The notes beneath the pieces were generated by a model. It had not been told where the DNA came from. It saw only the letters and a list, made by a program, of their open reading frames with translations, and searched no databases. A DNA stretch of 64,000 nt from an uncultured Eubacterium sp. (GTDB lineage: Bacteria; Bacillota; Clostridia; Lachnospirales; Lachnospiraceae), in NCBI GenBank assembly GCA_910589665.1, contig CAJUTR010000008.1, forward strand, positions 1 through 64,000, in the 5' to 3' direction. The position numbers and the translations under genes were made by a program. The stretch's first letter is position 1, and each line of letters starts with the position of its first letter. Of this stretch, positions 43,033 through 50,829 are shown one piece after another.

Positions 43033-45033
43033 TTAGGATAATATGATAGTTAGAGAGTAACGATCTTTCGATGTAAATACCCTGGGTGTCCTCTCACTAA
43101 ACCCTTCAAAGCTCGCGATCTCTTTCTTACCTGTACAATCTACCCGGCAGTACTCCCCAGTGTACAGGTAGTGGTTCTCCGTCCCGCCGGTCCTCCGGGT
43201 CAGTTCGCCGTAGGCGTTGTACGTGTCGTACGTGTATTCTTCCGTGGCGGCCGGCCCGGCTTTTTCCAGCAGGTTCCCGTTCGCATCGTAGGCGTAACTG
43301 GTCTCCTCCCCGTCTGTTTCTTCCGTTACCAGCTGGTTCCGGCTGTTGTAGGTGTATCCGGTTTCGGTGTCGGTTCCGTCCGTTTCTTCCATTTTCCGGA
43401 TCCGGTTCCCGGCGGCATCGTACGCATAGGCGTACGTTGTCTCCGTTTTCCCGCCGTCTTCTTCCGTTGTCGTGGTCTTCTCTTCCGTCAGCCTCCCGGC
43501 GGCGTCATAGCCGTACTCCGTTTCCGTCCTGCCCGTGCGGCCTTCCTCGAGGATCCCTGTCCGCTCCCCGTTTTCCCCGTCTTTTACCGTGACGGTTTCC
43601 TTCCGGCCGTAACGGTCATAGCCGTAGCTTATGCCCTGTCCGTTTTCGTAGCGTTTTTCTGCCAGTTCCCCGTGGCGGTTATAGGTGTAGCGGATGGTGC
43701 TGTTTCCGGATGATGCTTCCTCCACCCGGCCGTAACGGTCGTAGGTATAGGTGGTTACAGCGGATGGTCCGCCGGCTCTTCCTGTTTTTGTTTCTTTTGT
43801 TACGCGGTCCTGCCCGTCATATTCGTAGGCGGCGGTGGTGCCGTTGTAGTCCGTGGCTGTTTCCAGCCTTCCGTACTGGTCATAAGTGTTCGTGCTGGTG
43901 CTGCCGTCTGCCTGGGTCGTCTCTTCACCCGTACGGGGGCGGATCTCCAGTGTGAGCGGGCATGCGCGGATCTCACTTATAGCGGCTGCTTCGTTTACTG
44001 CTGTTGTCGTCCCATCTTCGTGTTCAGTACAGTTCCAGCCCTGGCCGGCTTCTACACTGCCTTCGATTTCTACTACCAGCCGGATCTGACGGCCCTCTTC
44101 TGGTACAAGCTTGTCCTTTTTTTCCCATTCACATAAAAACGGCGTCCGTTTGTCGCTATACCCGTCATCCCATTTTCCGCTGGAGTACATATATCCAAAG
44201 TCCTGCCCTCTTCCGAAGGAGTTGTTTGGTTCTCCCGGGTTCCAGTTCATATAACCAGACGGCTCTCCTGTTACCCATCTCCAGTTTCCTTCGTCCGTAA
44301 ATCCGATTGCCGTATAATTGCATCCATACTTTCTTACGAGCTGCGCTGCCATATCGTTTTCTTGCTGGTCCAGGATCGTTATTAGATGTCCGCCGTTTTT
44401 TTCACAGAATTCCTTTGCTTCTGTCCACAACAGGCTTTTGTTGATAAATGCGTACAGGTTTCCCTTATATGCGGCGAACGCGGCGTCTGTGCCTTCCTGC
44501 AGCTGGTTTTCCCGGGAACTACGGCCGTTTAAGGAGATCTGATAGGTTACGGTTTCTTTTTCGGTTCCCAGACGGTCCGTATCCAGGGTTATCTGTGCGC
44601 ACACCCCGTCTTTTACATCCTCGTTATAGGTGCGTACTATCGTCTGCCCTGTGGTGGTTTTTCCTGCGAGGGAGAGCTTGTCATCCCGTATGGTGGTCCC
44701 CTGTCCTGTCCCTTCGGCAAAATCCTCGCTGTTTTGATAGATCTTTATGATCTCCTTTTCCTCTTTTCCTTCTCCGAGAAGCTCAAGATCCCGGTCGGAC
44801 GTTTTCATGGTAAAGCATGTTCCTGACATTTCCACGCCGTCCGCGTAGATCCTGCCGTTTATCGTTACGCGGTCTTCGTTGATCCTGACATTTCCGTTTG
44901 GTGCTGCCAGTATTCCGTTGATCACAATGTTGCTTCCGCTGATACAGATATCTCCTTTTTCTGAATAAAGTACGATCCTCCCTCCTTCTTTATTCAGGCT
45001 GTTCACGCTGTACTGGATGCTTTCTTCTGCCAT
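43033..45033 (-). CDS. C-type lectin/YD-repeat protein, main open frame
   Basis: 666 codons. The N-terminal part has short beta-rich repeats (GDICISGSNIVINGILAAPNG). A C-type lectin domain follows at about 185-305, with AKEFCEKNGGHLITI, a GEPN-type EPN motif (GEPNNSFG) and a WDD in place of WND, then the FLCEWE end. About residues 370-640 carry some eight YD repeats (TYDQYGRLETATDY; YDAAGNR; YDANGNLLEK). After YLYTGEYC the sequence breaks off into an unrelated short tail, so the core-closing C-terminus of Rhs/YD proteins is missing. The true gene begins further upstream at 45556, separated by a frameshift; the ATG at 45033 is probably not the natural start. Likely a surface or secreted adhesin, damaged at both ends or phase-variable. 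Confidence 0.75.
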   Translation of the reverse strand: MAEESIQYSVNSLNKEGGRIVLYSEKGDICISGSNIVINGILAAPNGNVRINEDRVTINGRIYADGVEMSGTCFTMKTSDRDLELLGEGKEEKEIIKIYQNSEDFAEGTGQGTTIRDDKLSLAGKTTTGQTIVRTYNEDVKDGVCAQITLDTDRLGTEKETVTYQISLNGRSSRENQLQEGTDAAFAAYKGNLYAFINKSLLWTEAKEFCEKNGGHLITILDQQENDMAAQLVRKYGCNYTAIGFTDEGNWRWVTGEPSGYMNWNPGEPNNSFGRGQDFGYMYSSGKWDDGYSDKRTPFLCEWEKKDKLVPEEGRQIRLVVEIEGSVEAGQGWNCTEHEDGTTTAVNEAAAISEIRACPLTLEIRPRTGEETTQADGSTSTNTYDQYGRLETATDYNGTTAAYEYDGQDRVTKETKTGRAGGPSAVTTYTYDRYGRVEEASSGNSTIRYTYNRHGELAEKRYENGQGISYGYDRYGRKETVTVKDGENGERTGILEEGRTGRTETEYGYDAAGRLTEEKTTTTEEDGGKTETTYAYAYDAAGNRIRKMEETDGTDTETGYTYNSRNQLVTEETDGEETSYAYDANGNLLEKAGPAATEEYTYDTYNAYGELTRRTGGTENHYLYTGEYCRVDCTGKKEIASFEGFSERTPRVFTSKDRYSLTIILS

Positions 45034-45556
45034 CAGGTAGCAGTCTCCCCGGAAGTCGGTCCCGCTGATCTGTATTCCTGAGGCGGATTTTTTGTATCCG
45101 TTGTATATTTCCTTCTCGTTGATGTTGAGATAATGATCCTGTTCTTCCCAGTGGCCGGACTGCTGTTCGATCCGGCTCCGCAGTTCTGGCAGATATGCCT
45201 TTTGATAGCCGGGGGTTACTTTAGATGCCTGAAACCGGCCGCACCACGGGTATACTGCTCCCCGTGCGTTTACGTCGCCGCCGACCGTTACCTTCGTTCC
45301 GGAACAGATGAAATCGTTTCCGGTATATATGTTCGTGTCAAGGTCTGCTTCGTTACAGAACAGCTGGACATTTTTTCCTCTGCTACGATTCCGTTTTTTT
45401 TAGGATATCCTCCTGTTCCTCACATTCTGTTTGGGCTGCCTCCGCTGTGGTGGACAGTCCGGTTCCTGATACATTTTGTACGGCTACTGCTATGGTTAGC
45501 AGCAGCGCCAGGATCCTTGCTGCGTAATTACCTTTTCCCCGATTCCAGACTTTCAT
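45034..45556 (-). pseudogene. 5' part of the lectin/YD gene, split by an A8 frameshift
   Basis: ATG at 45556 sits behind AAGGAGGGTACAA. It encodes a signal peptide (NYAARILALLLTIAVAVQNV, then an AEAA-type cleavage region). The frame then stops at a TAG at 45385-45383, immediately after a run of eight A (minus strand, 45401-45394). Removing one A restores an open frame that runs without a stop (RNRSRGKNVQLFCNEADLD on through FRGDCYLMAEESIQ) straight into the downstream frame. So one gene of about 840 codons is broken by a single base in a homopolymer. Confidence 0.8.
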
Positions 45557-45628
45557 TTGTACCCTCCTTGTTTTCTTCGATAGTTTCCTGTTTTTCCCAT
45601 CATACCATATAATAATTTCATCATCAAT

Positions 45629-45685
45629 GGAGCGATTATTATCTCTTGATGTCAATGCATCTATAACGATATTGGTGTCTATCAA
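45629..45685 (-). pseudogene. N-terminal remnant of a PIN-domain (VapC-like) toxin
   Basis: A TTG at 45685 behind AAAGGA begins MIDTNIVIDALTSRDNN, the first strand and catalytic Asp of PIN-domain nucleases. After about 18 codons the similarity ends and the frame drifts into the leader of the lectin/YD gene. No antitoxin gene is intact upstream. Confidence 0.5.
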
Positions 45686-45791
45686 ATTTTTCCTTTATTC
45701 AGCCTCTCTACCCAAAATACAAAATCCTTTTATTCCCCCTCTTCTTCCAACTCAATCACACATACCCCCTACTAATTCTGGCTGTAAGGCA

Positions 45792-45934
45792 GCATTTACC
45801 TGTATGGTAGTTCCGATTTGGCGGCCCATAAATGTGTCGGTCCTTATGCTGCGTCTTTTGCAGCATTAGTACCGCTACGCATTTATCAGCGAGAGCGGAG
45901 GCCGCCAAATCGGAACTACCATACAGGCAAATGC
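45792..45934. repeat. 143-bp element with 35-bp inverted arms
   Basis: Arms 45792-45826 and 45900-45934 match 34 of 35 as inverted repeats. The 73-bp centre contains a 7-bp hairpin ATGCTGC/GCAGCAT with 7-nt loop (45846-45866) and a further ATAAATG/CATTTAT pair, so it can fold into a branched cruciform. No ORF inside. No clear target-site duplication. It resembles a MITE or a structured intergenic repeat. It lies between the divergent lectin/YD gene and the DUF4317 gene. Confidence 0.85.
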
Positions 45935-45937
45935 GGA

Positions 45938-45967
45938 TTTACACCGGAACCCTTTTTATGCTATACT
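45938..45967 (+). promoter_or_regulatory. Likely promoter of the DUF4317 gene
   Basis: -35 TTTACA, 18-bp spacer, -10 TATACT, beginning four bases after the inverted-repeat element ends. The leader of about 78 nt contains a small hairpin AGGCG-GATT-CGCCT (46021-46034) before GAGGTAC and the ATG at 46053. Confidence 0.6.
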
Positions 45968-46052
45968 TACTCTAACGTCATATTGTGTGACAATAGGCGC
46001 TGGTCATATATAAATAGCACAGGCGGATTCGCCTGACAGAAATGAGGTACAT

Positions 46053-47183
46053 ATGAATAAGACAGAGATTGCAGAAATCAAGAAATTATTTAAGAAGGAC
46101 GATAATGGCATTACCCGTATTTGCGGGTGTTATGTTGATGCGGAAAAAAATAAGAGGCTTGAGTTGAAGGAGGCGTTTTATTCGCTTCCTGAGGAAGAGA
46201 TGTTTAAGTATGTGGAGATTTTCAGGAAAACGCTTTCGGGGACATTGGGTAAAAATTTGATGAATATGGAGTTTCCAGTGGAAGAGGAGACGGGGGAGAA
46301 CGGAAAGCAGAAAAAATTGATGGCACTTTTACAAAGTAAGTTGGAGCAGACGGAGCTGTTAGATGAGTTTTATGACCGCGTGATCGATGCGTATGATTAT
46401 ACGGGGAATTATCTGATCCTGCTCATACATGATGCGTATGATATTCCGTCTATTACGGCAGACCGGGTTGAGAATTTTGACGCGTCGGATTATGTGTATG
46501 ATTTTGTGCTGTGCTGCATTTGTCCGGTTAAGCTTTCCAAAGCGGGGTTATGTTATAATCCGGAAAAGAACAGCATTGAGGACTGTATGCGGGACTGGAT
46601 CGTCCAGCCGCCGGACAACGGATTTTTATTTCCGGCTTTTAACGACCGGAATACAGACATTCACAGCCTGCTCTATTATTCCAAAAACGCGGATGAAGCA
46701 GACATTGATTTTTCTTATGATCTGCTGGGGTGCACGCTTCCGCTTCCGGCGAAAGAGCAAAAGGAGACATTCCAAACCGTCGTCGAAGAAACACTTGGCA
46801 GTACGTGCAATTATGAAGTGGTAAAAAATATACATGAAAATCTGAATGAAATGATTTCCGAACACAAGGAAAATCCAGAGCCGCTCGAACTGGACAAGGA
46901 AGACGTGAAAAAGTTACTGTCGTCGAGTGGTGTGCCAGAAGAAAAGATGGAAGTGTTTGAGGAACGGTTTTCAGAAAATATCGGGGAATCCCAGAAACTT
47001 GTGGCAGATAATATAGCCAACGTGCGAAAGTTTGAGGTGAAAACGCCGGATGTCACGATCCAGGTCAATCCATCGCGGACGGATCTCGTGGAAACACGGG
47101 TGATCGACGGCGTACCTTGTATCGTGATAGAATGCTGCGATCAGGTAGAGATCAATGGGATCCGCATCGCGAATCCCAGCTGA
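46053..47183 (+). CDS. DUF4317 family protein
   Basis: 376 residues of the DUF4317 family, common in Lachnospiraceae and of unknown function. Starts MNKTEIAEIKKLFKKDDNGITRICGCYVDAEKNKR, then an all-cytosolic mixed fold with YDYTGNYLILLIHDAYDIP and a C-terminal half rich in E and K (SSSGVPEEKMEVFEERFSENIG). No signal, membrane segment or known catalytic motif. Single plus-strand gene with its own promoter, convergent with the polyphosphate kinase gene (13 bp between stops). Confidence 0.85.
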   Translation: MNKTEIAEIKKLFKKDDNGITRICGCYVDAEKNKRLELKEAFYSLPEEEMFKYVEIFRKTLSGTLGKNLMNMEFPVEEETGENGKQKKLMALLQSKLEQTELLDEFYDRVIDAYDYTGNYLILLIHDAYDIPSITADRVENFDASDYVYDFVLCCICPVKLSKAGLCYNPEKNSIEDCMRDWIVQPPDNGFLFPAFNDRNTDIHSLLYYSKNADEADIDFSYDLLGCTLPLPAKEQKETFQTVVEETLGSTCNYEVVKNIHENLNEMISEHKENPEPLELDKEDVKKLLSSSGVPEEKMEVFEERFSENIGESQKLVADNIANVRKFEVKTPDVTIQVNPSRTDLVETRVIDGVPCIVIECCDQVEINGIRIANPS

Positions 47184-47196
47184 TTTCATCTTCTTT

Positions 47197-48780
47197 TTAA
47201 CTTAACCGGTTTTCGAGTGCCGAAACGACAGTTTCGAGCACTTTGATCCTGGCGTAGTACTTCGAATTTCCTTCCACCACGATCCACGGGGCATCCGCCG
47301 TGGAAGTGCGGACGATCATCTCATCGACGGCTCGTTCATAGTCGTCCCATTTGGCCCGGTTCCGCCAGTCCTCTTCCGTGATCTTCCACTGCTTCTCCGG
47401 CGTGTTTTCCCGTTCATGGAACCTTCGCTCCTGCTCTTCCTTATCGATATGGATCCAGAACTTGAGTACGATGCAGCCGGCATTCGCGAACTGCTCTTCC
47501 ATGTTGTTGATCTCATTGTAAGCCCGGCTCCACTCATCCTCGGCCGCAAATCCTTCGATCCGTTCCACGAGTACACGCCCGTACCACGTCCGGTCAAAGA
47601 TCGTCATATGCCCGGCTTTCGGAATCTTTTCCCAAAAACGCCACAAATAGTGATGCGCCTTCTCAATGTCATTTGGCGCGGCTACGGGCACGACTTCGTA
47701 TCCTCTCGGATCCATCGCCTGCGTCAGCCGCTTGATGGCACCGCCTTTTCCCCCGGCATCCCATCCCTCGAAGGCGAGGATCACGGGAACCCGTTTCAGA
47801 TACATTTTATTCTGCAGTGCCAGCAGCCGTTTCTGAAGGTCTTTCTTTTTCTTTTTATACTCATCCCGTTCAATCGTTTTACTCAGATCGACTCCCTGCA
47901 GCACACCATTTCGGAAAAGATCATTTATTCCGCGTGAATCCGGCTGCATCAAATCGTCTGACTCATGTTCGGACGATGCCGGAGAACCAGCCTGATCTGG
48001 TGCGACGGCTTGAGCCGCTGTGCCGGCTTTTGCCGCTGTGCCAGCCTTTGACGCTGTATCTGCTTTTGATGCCATATCAGCTTTTGCCGCCGCCTGCATA
48101 TCCGCGTTCCTGATCGCGCGCTCCATTCGGTCTACGACCGTAGATACAATTTTGCACGACGCGTACAGCTTATCCGTCCCCTCTACGACTGTCCAAGGAG
48201 CGTTTGCCGTATCCGTATGCACGAGAAGGCGGTCGTATTTTCTCAGGCATTTGTCGTAATTCCGGTTGTTTTCCTTATCCTGACCGGTCACGCGCCAGCT
48301 CGTCTCACTGTTTTTCTCCAGCTTATCCAGACGCTTTTTCTGTTCTTCTTTAGATATCATTAAAAAGAACTTCACGATGAGCATGCCGTCTTCGGTCAGC
48401 ATTTCCTCAAAATCCAATACTTCTTTCTCCGAAATATCTTTTTCATAAACGCCCTTATACCAGCTTTGATCGAAAATATGGATCCGCCCCCGTTCGGGTG
48501 TTTTCGTAAAGAAACGCCAGAAATACGGGCGCATGACCTCATCTTCCTTTTCCCTCCCGAGGGTAAACACCTTAAACCCCCGGGGATCCAAAGACTGGAT
48601 CATGCGGTTGATCATCGTACCTTTTCCCGACGCATCCAGTCCCTCAAACACGATCATGACCGGAATGCCCCTGTCTTTACACGCTCTCTGGAGTTCCCCG
48701 AACCGGATTTCCAGCTTTTCCATCTTCTTTTCGTATTCCTTTTTCCCCAATTCCTTATTCACATCAATCTGCCCCAACAT
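47197..48780 (-). CDS. Two-domain PPK2 polyphosphate phosphotransferase (PAP-like)
   Basis: 527 residues with two PPK2 units: N-terminal about 5-215 with Walker A FEGLDASGKGTMI, and C-terminal about 285-520 with FEGWDAGGKGGAIKR. Each has a matching YLWRFW/PYFWRFF and WYGRV/WYKGV segment. This is the architecture of polyphosphate:AMP phosphotransferases that make ADP from AMP and polyP. The domains are joined by a low-complexity A/K/D/T-rich linker (about 230-270) built from repeats of the type KADTASKAGTA, unusual for the family. ATG follows AAGGGGCTGATCATT. Confidence 0.9.
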   Translation of the reverse strand: MLGQIDVNKELGKKEYEKKMEKLEIRFGELQRACKDRGIPVMIVFEGLDASGKGTMINRMIQSLDPRGFKVFTLGREKEDEVMRPYFWRFFTKTPERGRIHIFDQSWYKGVYEKDISEKEVLDFEEMLTEDGMLIVKFFLMISKEEQKKRLDKLEKNSETSWRVTGQDKENNRNYDKCLRKYDRLLVHTDTANAPWTVVEGTDKLYASCKIVSTVVDRMERAIRNADMQAAAKADMASKADTASKAGTAAKAGTAAQAVAPDQAGSPASSEHESDDLMQPDSRGINDLFRNGVLQGVDLSKTIERDEYKKKKKDLQKRLLALQNKMYLKRVPVILAFEGWDAGGKGGAIKRLTQAMDPRGYEVVPVAAPNDIEKAHHYLWRFWEKIPKAGHMTIFDRTWYGRVLVERIEGFAAEDEWSRAYNEINNMEEQFANAGCIVLKFWIHIDKEEQERRFHERENTPEKQWKITEEDWRNRAKWDDYERAVDEMIVRTSTADAPWIVVEGNSKYYARIKVLETVVSALENRLS

Positions 48781-48815
48781 AATGATCAGCCCCTTCCCTT
48801 TTGTTCCACAGATTC

Positions 48816-49760
48816 CTACTGTGGATTCTCATCTTGGATCACAGGCGGGATCTGCGACAGCATATTATCTATATCCTCAAACATAGCGCTTTTCGTCGTT
48901 CCGAGACTACCCGCACGCTCAATATGCCTCATGACCTCCTGATACTGATTCGTGATCTCATCAAAAAACTGGCAAATGACTTGAAGTTCCCTTTGAGAGT
49001 TTTCAATCACACCGGAAATTTCTACCTGTACCGATGCCGCCCCATCCGCGGACTCGGTAATACGGTGAAACGATTCATACGTATTGTTTACCGTATCAAT
49101 GTTCTGGTCTAACGCCTGCTTGGATGCCGAAATATTTTCATTCAGCTCGTTGGCGCCGCACTCCACCTCCGAGATTCCCGTATCGACTTCATTTGTCAGA
49201 TCCTTGATCTGTTCTGCCAGCGCCTTTACTTTTGCCGCCACGATGGAAAACCCTTTGCCTTCCTGACCGGCCCTCGCCGCCTCGATCGAGGCATTCATCG
49301 CAAGGATATTCGTCTCGTCCGCGATGGATACGATCTTACTCATGCAGTGCCGGATCCCTTTTACAGCCATCTGCAGCTGCTCAAAAGTCTTCTCCATGTC
49401 CATATAGGATCTTTCCACCTGCAGGGAAGTCCCCTTCAGCTCCTCCACTTTATCCTGCGTCTCCGAAACCGTATCGACGATACCTTCCCTCACCTGCACA
49501 AACTGTCCGGCCGCGCTGTTGATATTGGTAAAAGATTCCCCGAAGTCCTGTAATTTCGAATTAAAATGCTCCGCCTTTTTTAATACGTCCGCAAAAGAAC
49601 TTCCGACCATCCCCAGTTCAAACAGGGAGTCCACTTCCTTGTCCACAAGTTCTTTTTGGTAATCTTTCAGGCTGTTCGTCACATGCAGTACCGGGTAAAG
49701 ACTCTCTTCATCGTGCCAGATCTGGCCAGATTTATTCCTGCCTTTTCTTTTCAATGCCAT
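48816..49760 (-). CDS. Soluble methyl-accepting chemotaxis-type receptor
   Basis: About 314 residues without membrane helices. The signalling hairpin is clear: VSIADETNILAMNASIEAARAGQEGKGFSIVAAKVKALAEQIKDLTNEV (about 165-215), flanked by coiled coil. The N-terminal 100 residues are not a recognised sensor. Start at 49760 behind AAAGGAGGAGAAAA, 13 bp after the FIST gene. Probably receives its input from that FIST protein. The loop TAA..stop region contains a 7-bp hairpin (48805-48825). Confidence 0.9.
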   Translation of the reverse strand: MALKRKGRNKSGQIWHDEESLYPVLHVTNSLKDYQKELVDKEVDSLFELGMVGSSFADVLKKAEHFNSKLQDFGESFTNINSAAGQFVQVREGIVDTVSETQDKVEELKGTSLQVERSYMDMEKTFEQLQMAVKGIRHCMSKIVSIADETNILAMNASIEAARAGQEGKGFSIVAAKVKALAEQIKDLTNEVDTGISEVECGANELNENISASKQALDQNIDTVNNTYESFHRITESADGAASVQVEISGVIENSQRELQVICQFFDEITNQYQEVMRHIERAGSLGTTKSAMFEDIDNMLSQIPPVIQDENPQ

Positions 49761-49773
49761 TTTTTCTCCTCCT

Positions 49774-50829
49774 TTACTCAAATACCACACACGTCATAGA
49801 CTGGTTGACAAAGCGGTTATTATAGTGTTCACCGTACCCAACAAGCCCCGCATGGCTCCCGAGTTTGGACATCTGTCCTAAATACTCCTGCATGTACCCG
49901 CGTTCGCTAAACAGTTTGTAACGGAATAAGCAGTTCACGGAAAAAACGGCTGACCGCCTCGGAAATTCCTCACATATTTTCGCGATCGTCTCCTGCGTGA
50001 TCGCCCGGTAATCCCCCAGTTCCAGCAGCGTAAGCACATCGGAATCGTTCACCTGGCGGAAACACGCGAGCGCGTTTCCCTCCACCTCCTTAATGGAAAT
50101 GATACACGTATCGTCTCCATTGATCTTGCCGAAGGGATTTTGAAAGGTCTGCGTCAGTATCTGCTCATCCGTGACGTGGAGAATGCTCTGATATACCTGT
50201 TTCGCTGGTTTTCCGTTCAGCGCGCCGATGATATACCTCGACCGGTCTGTCTGAGAGGCTATAAACCGGTAATTCCCCATCTGATGGTAAATATTTTCTT
50301 TATATGTTTTCACACGGCCGCCCTGGTTGCGGACGAGCGCGTAAGCCACGGCATCGGGATATACTTTACCATTTACCGATACTTTCCCGGCATCGCCCGT
50401 TCCGCCCACAAGGGATATTCCGTTCCGCTTTAGCACGGTATGTATCGTAGTCAGCGCACAGGCATCGTTTCCGGTACAAAAATCAATACATACCGTATCC
50501 CGTGCGGACCCGCCTACTTTCATGACATCCTGTTCCAGCCGGTGCACATATTTGACCGGCATTACCGATACCTCTTCCAGCACATTGGCTACCGCGCTGA
50601 CGCCATCCAAAAACGCGATGACGCCAACACCATTTTCCACTACTCTCGTATCATAACTCATTCCGATACACCCGATGCTGGGAACACCGGGGTATCGTTT
50701 TTCCAGTTCCTTAACATGTGTTTCAAACTGGGCATTGTTCGACAAAAGCATCAAAAACTGAGGATGTTCCAGGCCGTTTACCGCCTCTGCCAAATCCCCT
50801 CTTTGACTCATGCCGTAAAACTGACGCAT
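49774..50829 (-). CDS. FIST domain sensor protein
   Basis: 351 residues of the FIST family (N and C domains), predicted small-ligand sensors linked to signal transduction. Typical YPGVPSIGCIGMSYDTRVVENGVGVIAF, GTGDAGKVSVNGKVYPDAVAYALV and the C-terminal FSVNCLFRYKLFSERGYMQEYL..VGYGEHYNNRFVNQSMTCVVF. No transmembrane part. ATG at 50829 behind AAGGAGGCGATC lies inside the last codons of the aconitase-family gene (22-bp overlap); the soluble chemoreceptor follows. The three genes look like one operon. Confidence 0.88.
   Translation of the reverse strand: MRQFYGMSQRGDLAEAVNGLEHPQFLMLLSNNAQFETHVKELEKRYPGVPSIGCIGMSYDTRVVENGVGVIAFLDGVSAVANVLEEVSVMPVKYVHRLEQDVMKVGGSARDTVCIDFCTGNDACALTTIHTVLKRNGISLVGGTGDAGKVSVNGKVYPDAVAYALVRNQGGRVKTYKENIYHQMGNYRFIASQTDRSRYIIGALNGKPAKQVYQSILHVTDEQILTQTFQNPFGKINGDDTCIISIKEVEGNALACFRQVNDSDVLTLLELGDYRAITQETIAKICEEFPRRSAVFSVNCLFRYKLFSERGYMQEYLGQMSKLGSHAGLVGYGEHYNNRFVNQSMTCVVFE

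Noticed and set aside
43171..43713. 180-codon plus-strand frame opposite the YD repeats
   Set aside because: Val/Phe/Arg-rich antisense reading of tandem repeats, no supporting signals.
45792..45934. Inverted-repeat element as a CRISPR or integron attC site
   Set aside because: There is only one element without spacers, no Cas or integrase gene nearby, and no attC-type R'/R'' boxes seen.
45627..46036. Short plus-strand frames crossing the inverted-repeat element
   Set aside because: They run through palindromic DNA and have no start signals; treated as non-coding.
47197..48780. Gene fusion of two different kinases
   Set aside because: Both halves carry the same PPK2 motifs, so it is the known two-domain PPK2 form and not a novel fusion.
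48805..48825. 7-bp hairpin TCCACAG/CTGTGGA at the chemoreceptor 3' end as a terminator
   Set aside because: On the transcript strand the tail is ACAAAAGGG, with no T run, and the stem is short.
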